DNA of 64,000 bases. Origin: Sinorhizobium sp. BG8 (GTDB taxonomy: Bacteria > Pseudomonadota > Alphaproteobacteria > Rhizobiales > Rhizobiaceae). The position numbers and the translations under genes were made by a program. Each line of letters starts with the position of its first letter. Within the stretch, counting starts at the first letter, position 1. The notes under the pieces are model-generated. The model saw only the letters and a list, made by a program, of their open reading frames with translations. It was not told where the DNA came from and did no database searches. The stretch is taken from positions 4,359,501 through 4,423,500 of the forward strand of contig NZ_CP044011.1 of assembly GCF_016864555.1 (NCBI RefSeq). The letters are read 5' to 3'. Below are positions 26,372-35,998 of the stretch, piece after piece.

Positions 26372-27423
26372 GCGCGCGCACGATCGGCATCATCGGCGGC
26401 GGCCAGCTCGGCCGCATGCTGGCCATGGCCGCGGCAAGACTCAATTTCCGCACGGTGATCCTGGAACCGCAACCAGACTGCCCCGCAGCCCAGGTTGCCA
26501 ACGCACAGATCACCGCTGCCTATGACGATCCGGCGGCACTCTCGAAGCTTGCCGAGATGTGCGATGTCGTCACCTACGAATTCGAAAATGTTCCGGTCGC
26601 CGCCGCCGACAGCCTGTCGCGCTCGGTACCCGTCTATCCCCCGCCCCGCGCACTCGAAGTGTCGCAGGACAGGCTGGTGGAGAAGCGCTTCCTGAACGAA
26701 TGCGGCATCGAGACGGCACGCTTCAAGTCGGTCGACAGCCAGGACGAGCTCGAGACGGCGCTCGAGTCCTTCGGTGGCGTCGGCGTGCTCAAGACCCGGC
26801 GCATGGGTTACGACGGCAAGGGTCAGAAGCTGTTCCGCTCGCCGGCGGACGACGCCACGGGCGTGTTCGCGGAACTCGGCGGTGTGCCGCTGATCCTCGA
26901 AAGCCTCGTTCCGTTCGAGCGGGAAATCTCGATCATCGCCGCACGTGCGATCGACGGAACGATTGCCTGCTACGACCCGGCCGAGAACGTCCACAAGAAT
27001 GGCATTCTCCACACGTCCACGCTGCCTGCAGGGGTAAGCGAGACCACGGTAGACCAGGGGCGCAAGGCCGCGCGCGCTATCCTTGACCACCTCTCCTACA
27101 TCGGGGTCATCGGCGTCGAGTTCTTCGTCCTCGGGGACGGGACGCTGGTTGCTAACGAGATCGCGCCGCGTGTTCACAACTCCGGTCACTGGACGGAAGC
27201 AGCCTGCGCCATATCGCAGTTCGAGCAGCACATCCGCGCAATCGTCGGCTATGCCCTCGGCGACCCGCGCCGGCATTCGGACTGCGTGATGCAGAATCTC
27301 ATCGGCGACGACATCGACAATCTCCAGGAATGGCTGGCGCGCCCTGACGTGCTCGTCCACCTCTACGGCAAGACCGAGGCTCGTCCGGGCCGCAAGATGG
27401 GCCACATCACCCAGCTTCTTTAG
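26368..27423 (+). CDS. purK: 5-(carboxyamino)imidazole ribonucleotide synthase (PurK)
   Basis: A 351-residue ATP-grasp enzyme that carboxylates AIR to N5-CAIR, the step before PurE. The N-terminal [16 protein letters not shown] is the PurK fingerprint. The ATP-grasp core shows [12 protein letters not shown] and the metal-site region GVEFFVL... [14 protein letters not shown]. It begins inside the last codon of purE (4-base overlap). After the stop come a promoter-like sequence and a terminator hairpin before rpmJ. Confidence 0.95.
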   Translation: MSARTIGIIGGGQLGRMLAMAAARLNFRTVILEPQPDCPAAQVANAQITAAYDDPAALSKLAEMCDVVTYEFENVPVAAADSLSRSVPVYPPPRALEVSQDRLVEKRFLNECGIETARFKSVDSQDELETALESFGGVGVLKTRRMGYDGKGQKLFRSPADDATGVFAELGGVPLILESLVPFEREISIIAARAIDGTIACYDPAENVHKNGILHTSTLPAGVSETTVDQGRKAARAILDHLSYIGVIGVEFFVLGDGTLVANEIAPRVHNSGHWTEAACAISQFEQHIRAIVGYALGDPRRHSDCVMQNLIGDDIDNLQEWLARPDVLVHLYGKTEARPGRKMGHITQLL

Positions 27424-27476
27424 GCCGGAAAACCGCTTGAAATGCGGGATCTCCACGCAAAACCGGCTCCAAGCGG

Positions 27477-27505
27477 TTGACACGGGAGATATCAAGCGGT
27501 ACATG
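27477..27505 (+). promoter_or_regulatory. Putative promoter between purK and rpmJ
   Basis: TTGACA (27477-27482) and TACATG (27500-27505) with a 17-base spacer. Transcription would begin near 27512, immediately before the hairpin at 27517, which then lies in the leader ahead of rpmJ. Confidence 0.4.
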
Positions 27506-27516
27506 CCTGCCAACCT

Positions 27517-27545
27517 AAAAGCGCGCCCGAAACGGCGCGTTTTTA
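27517..27545 (+). terminator. Terminator-like hairpin upstream of rpmJ
   Basis: AAAA-CGCGCC / GGCGCG-TTTT stem (one bulged G) with loop CGAAAC, followed by TTTTTAATT. It could terminate purK or act as an attenuator in the rpmJ leader, since a promoter-like sequence precedes it. Confidence 0.65.
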
Positions 27546-27598
27546 ATTGAGGAAATTTGGGCGATTCGAACTGCCCTTCAGAAACGCGGATCAGAAAA

Positions 27599-27724
27599 AT
27601 GAAGATCAAGAATTCGCTCAAGTCGCTCAAGACCCGCCATCGCGAGAACCGTCTTGTTCGCCGTAAGGGCCGTATCTACATCATCAACAAGCAGAACCCG
27701 CGCTACAAGGCTCGTCAGGGCTGA
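27599..27724 (+). CDS. rpmJ: 50S ribosomal protein L36
   Basis: A 41-residue basic protein starting [17 protein letters not shown] and ending PRYKARQG, the alphaproteobacterial L36 pattern. It has no cysteine or zinc ribbon, so it is the zinc-independent (YkgO-like) form. It is too short for most automatic length filters. GCGGATCAGAAAAATG places a weak ribosome site ahead of the ATG. It is separate from the main ribosomal operons and 74 bases upstream of the TPR gene. Confidence 0.93.
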   Translation: MKIKNSLKSLKTRHRENRLVRRKGRIYIINKQNPRYKARQG

Positions 27725-27788
27725 TGCGACGCGGATCACTTTGGTGATCGTAAAATATTGATTTGAAGTTTGACGCTGGCGGTCTACC

Positions 27789-28406
27789 ATGACCGCCATG
27801 CGTTTTTTTGTACTGCCTGTTGTCTCGCTTTTCCTCCTTGCTGGCCCGGTGCTGGCCGAGGATCTCGCGGCCGCTCCATCCGACAATGCGTCTGCCGAGC
27901 AAGCCGCCACGTCCCTGACGACACCCGCCGAGCGGCTGAATTCCCTCTTTGTCGAACTGAAACGGGAAAACGACCCGAACGAGGCACGCGACATTGCCGA
28001 GCGGATCCGCCTTGAATGGCTGGATTCCGGGAGTGCGACCATCAATCTCCTGATGCAGTGGGCCGACAAGGCGATGGCGGAGAACAAGAACGCAATCGCG
28101 CTCGATTTCCTCGATGAAGCGATTTTGCTTGCGCCCGGATACGTGGAGGGATGGAACCGCCGGGCGACACTCCACTTCAAGATGGGCAACTACAGGAAGT
28201 CGATGGCCGACATAAACCAGGTGCTCGCCATCGAGCCTCGCCATTTCGGCGCAATCGCCGGCCTGGCGGCGATCCTGACATCCGCCGGCAAGGACGAGCT
28301 CGCCCTGGAAGCCTGGCAGCGTTTCCTCGACATCTACCCGTCCGAGAGACAGGCGCAGGAACAACTCGGCGAACTGGCCGAAAAGCTCGCCGGCAAGCGC
28401 ACCTGA
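27789..28406 (+). CDS. Periplasmic tetratricopeptide-repeat protein
   Basis: A 205-residue protein with a signal peptide at about 1-23 (FFVLPVVSLFLLAGPVLAED). Three or so TPR-like helix pairs lie between about residues 90 and 190 (AIALDFLDEAILLAPGYVEG; RKSMADINQVLAIEPRHF; ALEAWQRFLDIYPSE). Probable periplasmic protein-interaction scaffold; no specific function recognised. ATG at 27789 or 27798 would both give a working signal peptide. It lies after rpmJ and is convergent with pyk. Confidence 0.8.
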   Translation: MTAMRFFVLPVVSLFLLAGPVLAEDLAAAPSDNASAEQAATSLTTPAERLNSLFVELKRENDPNEARDIAERIRLEWLDSGSATINLLMQWADKAMAENKNAIALDFLDEAILLAPGYVEGWNRRATLHFKMGNYRKSMADINQVLAIEPRHFGAIAGLAAILTSAGKDELALEAWQRFLDIYPSERQAQEQLGELAEKLAGKRT

Positions 28407-28488
28407 CGGAGGCCCTCTGAGGGGCCACCGATGCCGGGGCAGCTAGATGTTCTATTTGTATCTGAAGAGCTGTTGGAAGCCCGCAAGC

Positions 28489-28507
28489 GGCCCCTCAGGG
28501 GCCGCCG
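28489..28507 (-). terminator. Hairpin downstream of pyk
   Basis: Perfect inverted repeat GCGGCCCC TCA GGGGCCGC, 16 bases past the pyk stop on the minus strand. A related GGCCC / GGGGCC hairpin lies at 28411-28426 just after the convergent TPR gene. Neither has a good U tract; they probably mark the two 3' ends. Confidence 0.5.
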
Positions 28508-28522
28508 CAGGAAGCGCGGCTA

Positions 28523-29962
28523 TCAGACGCCGCTGACGCCGTCGGCGCCGATATAGGCGATGCGCAGCATGTTGGTTGCGCCCGGGGTGCCGAGCGGTAC
28601 GCCGGCCGAAACGATCACCCGGTCGCCCGGCTTTCCGAAGCCTTCGTTGACGGTGATGCGGCAGGCGCGGTTCACCATGTCGTCAAGGTCCGTCGCATCG
28701 TCGGTGACGACGCAATGCAGGCCCCAGACGATCGACAGGCGGCGTGCCGTCTCGATGATCGGAGACAGCGCAAGCACCGGAACTTCCGGCCGCTCGCGGG
28801 CGGCGCGCAGTCCGGTCGTGCCCGAGGACGTGTAACAGACGATGGCGGAGAGCTTCAGCGTCTCCGCGATCTGCCGCGCTGCGAGCGAGATCGCATCCGC
28901 TCCGGTCGCTTCCGGGGGCGTACGCTGGGCGTAGATGATGCCCGGATAGAGCGGATCCCGCTCCACCTTGCTGGCGATCGCCGCCATGGTGGAAACCGCT
29001 TCCACCGGATAGTCTCCCGAGGCGGACTCTGCCGAAAGCATGATCGCATCCGCGCCCTCGAAGACCGCCGTGGCGACGTCCGAGACCTCTGCGCGGGTCG
29101 GAACAGGCGCGGTGATCATCGACTCGAGCATCTGCGTTGCCACGACTACCGGCTTGCCGGCGCGGCGGCATGCGCGCGTCAGCTGCTTCTGGATGCCAGG
29201 CACTGCCTCGAGCGGCATCTCGACGCCAAGATCGCCACGGGCGACCATCAGCGCATCGGAGAGCTCGATGATTTCGTCGATCCGTTCGATTGCCTGCGGC
29301 TTCTCGATCTTGGACATGATGCCGACGCGACCGCGGGCGACCTTGCGGACTTCCGCCAGGTCTTCCGGGCGCTGGATGAACGAGAGCGCCACCCAGTCGA
29401 CGCTGCCCGTCGCAAGCACTGCGTCGAGGTCGGCGCGGTCCTTGTCCGTGAGCGCGCCGACGCCGAGCAGCGTGTCGGGAAGGCTCACGCCCTTGCGATC
29501 CGAAATCCTGGTGCCGGAAACGACGGTACAGACGATCGACTTGCCGTCCGTCGTCTCTGCGCGCAGGTGGAGCTTGCCATCGTCGATGAGCAGCCGGTCG
29601 CCGGGCTTGACCGCTTCGAGAATTTCCGGGTGCGGCAGGAACACGCGCGTCGTGTCGCCGGGCTCGTCCCTGTTGTCGAGCGTGAAGGTCTGGCCGGCAA
29701 CGAGGTCGACCTTGCCCTCGGCGAACTTGCCCACGCGAAGCTTCGGGCCCTGAAGGTCGGCCAGAATGCCGATCGGCCGGCCGCAACGTGCCTCGACCGA
29801 GCGAATGCGCTGGATCAGCGTGCGCATCAGGTCGTGGCTGGCGTGGCTCATGTTTATTCGGAACAGGTCTGCACCCGCTTCGTGCAGCTTCTGGATCATC
29901 GGCTCTTCAGCAGAGGATGGTCCAAGAGTGGCGAGGATTTTGACTTTTCTGTTCCGCTTCAT
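28523..29962 (-). CDS. pyk: Pyruvate kinase
   Basis: A 479-residue pyruvate kinase, making pyruvate and ATP from phosphoenolpyruvate and ADP. Seen: KILATLGPSS at the N-terminus, FRINMSHASHD near residue 33, the active-site lysine in GIMSKIEKPQA near 220, and VARGDLGVEMP near 245. The C-terminal allosteric domain begins about 345. Start at MKRNRKVKI, whose ATG shares one base with the stop of the DUF1036 gene (TGATG), so the two are coupled. It ends at a GC hairpin, convergent with the TPR gene. Confidence 0.96.
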   Translation of the reverse strand: MKRNRKVKILATLGPSSAEEPMIQKLHEAGADLFRINMSHASHDLMRTLIQRIRSVEARCGRPIGILADLQGPKLRVGKFAEGKVDLVAGQTFTLDNRDEPGDTTRVFLPHPEILEAVKPGDRLLIDDGKLHLRAETTDGKSIVCTVVSGTRISDRKGVSLPDTLLGVGALTDKDRADLDAVLATGSVDWVALSFIQRPEDLAEVRKVARGRVGIMSKIEKPQAIERIDEIIELSDALMVARGDLGVEMPLEAVPGIQKQLTRACRRAGKPVVVATQMLESMITAPVPTRAEVSDVATAVFEGADAIMLSAESASGDYPVEAVSTMAAIASKVERDPLYPGIIYAQRTPPEATGADAISLAARQIAETLKLSAIVCYTSSGTTGLRAARERPEVPVLALSPIIETARRLSIVWGLHCVVTDDATDLDDMVNRACRITVNEGFGKPGDRVIVSAGVPLGTPGATNMLRIAYIGADGVSGV

Positions 29963-30438
29963 CAATTCTGGCTTTCTTGCGTACCTGGGGTATCGGAAAG
30001 CTGGACCATCCAGCTCCCCTGACGGCCCGTATCGTATTCCTTGAATCCCATGCGCTGGAAACCGCGGGCGAAGCAGTCCTGCACACCGGTGATCTTGAAT
30101 TCGTTTTCCGCGACGCACATGTTCACGTTGCCGGTCCAGCGGCCACCGCGCGCAGCGTCCTCGGCGTAAAGGTAGTAGTAGCGAGACTGCAGCTCGCCTT
30201 CGATCAGCGTGGCGCAGGTCGTTGCCGGAACCTGCCACCATCCTTCGGTTATCCAGCCGTCCTTCGCCCTGTAGCCGATGGCCACGCCGACGAGATTCTG
30301 CGTACCGTTGCAAACCCGGAAATCCGCCCTTGCGGTATCGGGAGAGAGGAAGGTCATCAGACCTGCGAAAATGAACAGGGCGAAGGTGGCGATGCCACGC
30401 GCCTTCAACCGGGATGTATTATCGGAATATGCTCTCAC
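29962..30438 (-). CDS. Secreted DUF1036 family protein
   Basis: Predicted 158 residues. A signal peptide (RLKARGIATFALFIFAGLMT) ends near ARA about residue 39. The mature domain has the DUF1036 features FRVCNGTQNLVGVAIGYRA, EGWWQVP and YYYLYAED, with several cysteines (VCNG, TTCAT, NMCVAE, QDCFA) suited to periplasmic disulfides. Start taken as GTG 30438, the first codon giving a sound signal peptide; a TTG at 30504 is the alternative. It is upstream of and coupled to pyk, a pairing frequent in Rhizobiales but unexplained. Confidence 0.8.
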   Translation of the reverse strand: MRAYSDNTSRLKARGIATFALFIFAGLMTFLSPDTARADFRVCNGTQNLVGVAIGYRAKDGWITEGWWQVPATTCATLIEGELQSRYYYLYAEDAARGGRWTGNVNMCVAENEFKITGVQDCFARGFQRMGFKEYDTGRQGSWMVQLSDTPGTQESQN

Positions 30439-30596
30439 GGTTTCCAATGGAACTCCGTTGATTTGATCACGCGCTTTTCTGCGACGGCGGGATTGGAATG
30501 TCAACGAAACTCTAATCGATTACACCCGCGTCGGCACTACGGCTGGTTCGAAGGGCACCCGCACGCACGCTTCCGCCTTGAAGTCCGATAGCCTGC

Positions 30597-31457
30597 ATGC
30601 CATCAGAAGATCACAGGATTGTTTCAGCAGCAGGCATCATGCAGCACCATTCCCCTTTCGAGATCATCGCGGGCAACGCGGGCCGAGGGCTCGTGCTTTT
30701 GGGCGATCACGCGACCAATCACCTGCCCGAAAGGTATGCGAGGCTTGGCCTGCCGGAAAGCGCCTTCACCCGGCACATCGCCTATGACATCGGCGTCGAG
30801 GGTGTTCTGCGCGAGCTTGCCCGCCGTCTCGACGTTCCCGTCGTCATGAGCCGCTTCTCGCGTCTGCTGATCGACCCCAATCGCGGAGAAGACGACCCGA
30901 CGCTGATCATGAAGATCTCTGACGGCGCCATCATCCCCGGGAACCATCCGATCACGCCAGAGGAATGGAACCACAGGCTCGATGCCTTTCACCGGCCCTA
31001 CCACCGGGCAGTCGCCGAAACCATTCAGAAGGTTGGAGAGGAAAGCGGCAAGGCGCCCCTGGTCATTTCCCTGCATTCCTTCACGCCTTCGTGGAAGGGC
31101 GTCGCCCGCCCCTGGCAGGCGACCGTGCTGTGGGACGACGACCCGCGCGCCGTCCATCCCCTCATCGCCGCGCTGGAGGAGCCGGGCGACATCGTCGTCG
31201 GCAACAACGAGCCCTATGACGGCGCACTGCGGGGCGACACGATGTTCACGCACTGCGTGACGGCCGGCATTCCCCACGCGCTCATCGAGATCAGGCAGGA
31301 TGAGATTGGCACGGACGAAGGCGTCGTCGCCTGGGCGGATCGCCTCGCGCCCATTCTCGAACGGTTGAACCGGAACGACGAACTGCACACATATCAGAAC
31401 TTCCCCTCCCGGACCGGCCCCTACCCCGTCAGCGGCACGCCGGACAGAAAAGGCTGA
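30597..31457 (+). CDS. N-formylglutamate amidohydrolase family protein
   Basis: A 286-residue zinc hydrolase of the FGase family (PF05013). Motifs: LLGDHATNHLPE near residue 35, ISRFSRLLIDPNR-type strand (MSRFSRLLIDPNRG) near 85, and SLHSFTPSW near 158. The true HutG reaction releases formate from N-formylglutamate, but many relatives act on other N-acyl amino acids, and no hut gene is near. ATG at 30597 or at 30639 could start it. DUF1244 follows after 4 bases, so they form an operon with gapR further on. Confidence 0.85.
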   Translation: MPSEDHRIVSAAGIMQHHSPFEIIAGNAGRGLVLLGDHATNHLPERYARLGLPESAFTRHIAYDIGVEGVLRELARRLDVPVVMSRFSRLLIDPNRGEDDPTLIMKISDGAIIPGNHPITPEEWNHRLDAFHRPYHRAVAETIQKVGEESGKAPLVISLHSFTPSWKGVARPWQATVLWDDDPRAVHPLIAALEEPGDIVVGNNEPYDGALRGDTMFTHCVTAGIPHALIEIRQDEIGTDEGVVAWADRLAPILERLNRNDELHTYQNFPSRTGPYPVSGTPDRKG

Positions 31458-31461
31458 AACG

Positions 31462-31767
31462 ATGACCGAGCTTACGAAGGAACAGCAGATCGCGTTCGAG
31501 GCGGCCGCCTTCCGACGGCTGGTCGCCCATCTGCGCGAGCGCTCAGACGTCCAGAACATCGACCTGATGAACCTGGCAGGCTTCTGCCGGAACTGTCTGT
31601 CCAACTGGTACCGCGAAGCGGCGAACGAGGCGGGCGTGGGATTGGACAAGGAAGAGTCCCGCGAGATCGTCTACGGCATGCCCTATGAGGAATGGCGGGC
31701 GCTTCATCAGAAGGAGGCCTCGCAGGAGCAGAAGGCCGCATTCGAGCAGAACCGCCCGAAGGAATAG
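31462..31767 (+). CDS. DUF1244 family protein
   Basis: A 101-residue helical cytosolic protein with the DUF1244 core: AAAFRRLVAHLRERSDVQNID, MNLAGFCRNCLSNWYREA and VYGMPYEEWRALHQ. The invariant CRNC pair could bind metal or form a disulfide. The family is widespread in proteobacteria without a known function. It starts 4 bases after the FGase-like gene and precedes gapR by 117 bp. Confidence 0.87.
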   Translation: MTELTKEQQIAFEAAAFRRLVAHLRERSDVQNIDLMNLAGFCRNCLSNWYREAANEAGVGLDKEESREIVYGMPYEEWRALHQKEASQEQKAAFEQNRPKE

Positions 31768-31884
31768 AAATCTTCGCGGGTGAAAATGCCACCACGCGAC
31801 CGATAGGCCTTGATCTTGCCCGAACTTCGCGGCAGATCACGGCACACACCCACTCCACAGTCATCCCCATACAAGGAGAAGAGC

Positions 31885-32151
31885 ATGTCCGATGCCCACG
31901 GCGTCGCCCGAGACCAGCTTCGTGCATTCATCGAACGCATCGAGCGGCTCGAGGAAGAGAAGAAGACCATCGCCGACGACATCAAGGATGTCTACGGCGA
32001 AGCCAAAGGCGTGGGCTTCGACACCAAGATCCTGCGGAAGGTGATCCAGATCCGCAAGCAGGACAAGGATGAGCGCATGGAGCAGGAGGCTATCCTCGAC
32101 ACCTATCTCCAGGCCCTCGGAATGGTCGACCTGCCCCCGGACGCCGAATAA
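31885..32151 (+). CDS. gapR: GapR-like DNA-binding protein (DUF2312)
   Basis: An 88-residue DUF2312 protein. In Caulobacter the family member GapR is a nucleoid-associated protein that clamps overtwisted AT-rich DNA ahead of replication forks and polymerases and stimulates topoisomerases. Visible: [48 protein letters not shown] with the DNA-contacting lysines, and the C-terminal [10 protein letters not shown]. Start at MSDAHGV after AAGGAGAAGAG. It ends at a strong two-way terminator. Confidence 0.88.
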   Translation: MSDAHGVARDQLRAFIERIERLEEEKKTIADDIKDVYGEAKGVGFDTKILRKVIQIRKQDKDERMEQEAILDTYLQALGMVDLPPDAE

Positions 32152-32190
32152 GGCTTCTTCAAAAGTCGCCGGACATCCGGCACCGATCAG

Positions 32191-32225
32191 AAAAAACCCC
32201 GCGGAACCTGGTTCCGCGGGGTTTT
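32191..32225. terminator. Bidirectional Rho-independent terminator
   Basis: AAAACCCCGCGGAAC and GTTCCGCGGGGTTTT form a 15-bp stem around CTG, with A and T runs on either side. It serves both gapR (plus) and the convergent DUF882 gene (minus). Confidence 0.92.
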
Positions 32226-32268
32226 CATATCTGTCTGACGATGCGTTCGATGGGGAACGGCTACCGCG

Positions 32269-34185
32269 TCAGTTGACGTCGGAAAACTTCCGCACTTCCA
32301 TGAAGTTGACCGCCGTCCCGCTGAACCGGCCGGGATCGACCGATGTCGGGGTGTTCTGGAAGCCTGCGAGGTACACGGTGGTCGGCGCCTCACGCAGCGA
32401 CTTGCTCACGAAACGCGGAGCCTTCACCGGCTTCGACAGCATCTCGACCCGGCCCTGCGTCAGTGCCCACTTCGAAATGACATTCTGCGTCAGCTTCGGC
32501 TCGGTCCGGATCGCGCCTCGCATCGCGGCGGTCGCATCCTTCTTCTTCGGCCTTGCTCCCTTGACCGGCACTTCTTCCGAAGCGGTTCCGTCGAAGGCGT
32601 CTATGCCTGCCAGCGAACGGCTCCGGCCCGTATCCTCAGAGACGAGCGCAGCCATCTCGACCGGCCGCGAACGGTTCGTTGCGGGATCGGCGAGCGCCAC
32701 CTTGGCCGTCGCTTCCGCGGCCAGCGCATCCGGCTGATCAGTACCTGCCAGCGCTGCCAGTCCGGTACGATCGGCTGAAACGGGGCTCGCAACATCGGCG
32801 TTGGCGGCAGCCATCAGCGCGACCTCGGATGCAGGACGGAAGCCCGGCACCGGAACGAAGCCGAGTTCCTCGGAATCCTCGATCTCGGCCGCGGCGGTCA
32901 ACGTTGCCGCAGCCTCTTCGCGCTTACCGAGAAGGACGGGCACCGGAATCTTGTAGCCGTTCAGGTCGGCATACTCGCTCGTGGGCTCGGCCGCCTGGGG
33001 CAGCGCCGCATCGAGCGCTTCAGCCGCTCCGCTGGCCGTCGGCGCCACGAGCGCCAGTTCGGTTGCCGCAGCACTGTTGTCCTTGAACGCCGGCCGGATG
33101 GCGGGAACGGGAGCGTTTATGGCGACCTCGGTCTGTACCGGCTCGGCCACAGGCTGGGATTCCGCATCCGCACCCGGATCGGCCGCGTTCATGATTGTAC
33201 CGGCGCTTGCGCTTGCGGATGCCTTGACGGGCGTGCTTTCCTCGCCCAGCGGTTCCGCGCTGGCGATTGCCGTGGGTTCTTCATCCTCGTCGCCGCCTCC
33301 GCCGAAGAGTGCTGCGAAGAAGGTCTTGCGCTTGGGGTTCGCCTGGTCCTTGGATCCGCCGCCGGCGACCTGCACCGAGGAATCGCCGACACGGCGCTTG
33401 TAGTCCGCCACGGCCTGCTCATATCCCGGCAATGGCTTGCCGTCGGAAGGCAGGTGCATGGTCTTGCCATCAGGGAACAGCCGTACGAGTTCCTGGCGGT
33501 TCATGCGCGGCCAGGCGCGAACGCTGCCGACGTCCATATGGACAAAAGGAGAGCCGGAGGTCGGATAGTAGCCGACGCCGCCCACCTGGAATTTCATGCC
33601 GATTTCACGAAGGTTCTTCAGCTTCACGTCGGGCAGGTAGAAGTCCATCGCCTTGCCGAGCATGTGCTGGCTCTTCTTGGCGACGCCCTTCGAGCGCGAG
33701 CGAAGCATGGAGTTCGTCGCCGGCGAGCGATAGGCCGAGACGACGTGGATATAGTCGCGCGAACCGCTTTTCTGGTAAACTTCCCAGACGAGATCGAACA
33801 GACGCGGGTCCATCTTTGTCGGTTCGTTGCGGCGCCAGTCGCGCAGGAACCGGTTCAACTGCTGAAGACCCTTGGAGTCATAGCGACCGTTGCGCTTGAA
33901 AGTGATCTCCGCCTTTTCGCGGGTATGGACGAAATAGAGCTTCAGGCTGCGCGTTCCCGACTGCGCCTCGCTGGCGGAAGGAACCATCGCAGGTAGTGTC
34001 AGCGACGCAGCGAGCAGCGCCGTGGTAAATAGCCTCGGAGCCTTCTTGAGTGCAAAATCGCACAGGCTACGAACGGATATCTCCGGGAGCTTTATTGATG
34101 CGAACAAATTTGCCAACTCTATCCCCGTCCGACGGACACGACCCGCCTTGATGTCCCACATGACGACCAATTGCGGTAACAGCAT
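32269..34185 (-). CDS. DUF882 (peptidase M15-like) protein with long disordered tail
   Basis: A protein of up to 638 residues. A signal-like segment (TTALLAASLTLPAMVPSASEA) lies at about 55-75. The DUF882/YcbK-type domain spans about 80-240: it holds VVSAYRSP, SQHMLGKAMDFYLP and GVGYYP..FVHMDVG, with the His/Asp/His set of M15 D,D-carboxypeptidase-like zinc enzymes. It is therefore probably a periplasmic cell-wall hydrolase. From about 270 to the end lies an alanine-, glutamate- and proline-rich region without recognisable domains, more than twice as long as the enzyme part. The start is uncertain: ATG 34185 or 34161 precede the signal by 50 residues. Confidence 0.8.
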   Translation of the reverse strand: MLLPQLVVMWDIKAGRVRRTGIELANLFASIKLPEISVRSLCDFALKKAPRLFTTALLAASLTLPAMVPSASEAQSGTRSLKLYFVHTREKAEITFKRNGRYDSKGLQQLNRFLRDWRRNEPTKMDPRLFDLVWEVYQKSGSRDYIHVVSAYRSPATNSMLRSRSKGVAKKSQHMLGKAMDFYLPDVKLKNLREIGMKFQVGGVGYYPTSGSPFVHMDVGSVRAWPRMNRQELVRLFPDGKTMHLPSDGKPLPGYEQAVADYKRRVGDSSVQVAGGGSKDQANPKRKTFFAALFGGGGDEDEEPTAIASAEPLGEESTPVKASASASAGTIMNAADPGADAESQPVAEPVQTEVAINAPVPAIRPAFKDNSAAATELALVAPTASGAAEALDAALPQAAEPTSEYADLNGYKIPVPVLLGKREEAAATLTAAAEIEDSEELGFVPVPGFRPASEVALMAAANADVASPVSADRTGLAALAGTDQPDALAAEATAKVALADPATNRSRPVEMAALVSEDTGRSRSLAGIDAFDGTASEEVPVKGARPKKKDATAAMRGAIRTEPKLTQNVISKWALTQGRVEMLSKPVKAPRFVSKSLREAPTTVYLAGFQNTPTSVDPGRFSGTAVNFMEVRKFSDVN

Positions 34186-34293
34186 GGCAAATCCGCCACA
34201 GTTGTCGTCGCTCCCCAGTTATAGTGAACATTCTACTAACAAGGGATAAACGACAACCGGAAAATGGTCGGAGGCTTGGAATATCAAGCGATT

Positions 34294-35829
<1,536 letters not shown>

Positions 35830-35998
35830 TGGAACCTCCTTGCCTGCGGCACGCATCATGCGTACTCAGGTGTCAGTGAACTTCGCGAAACTTGGCAGAA
35901 AGGGTTGAATATGCAGTTTTGAGAAAAACTTGCATTTTAACCAATCGGAACCGATCACAGTCCCGGCTTTTCGCGCCTGAAAAAGAAGAGAACCGACC

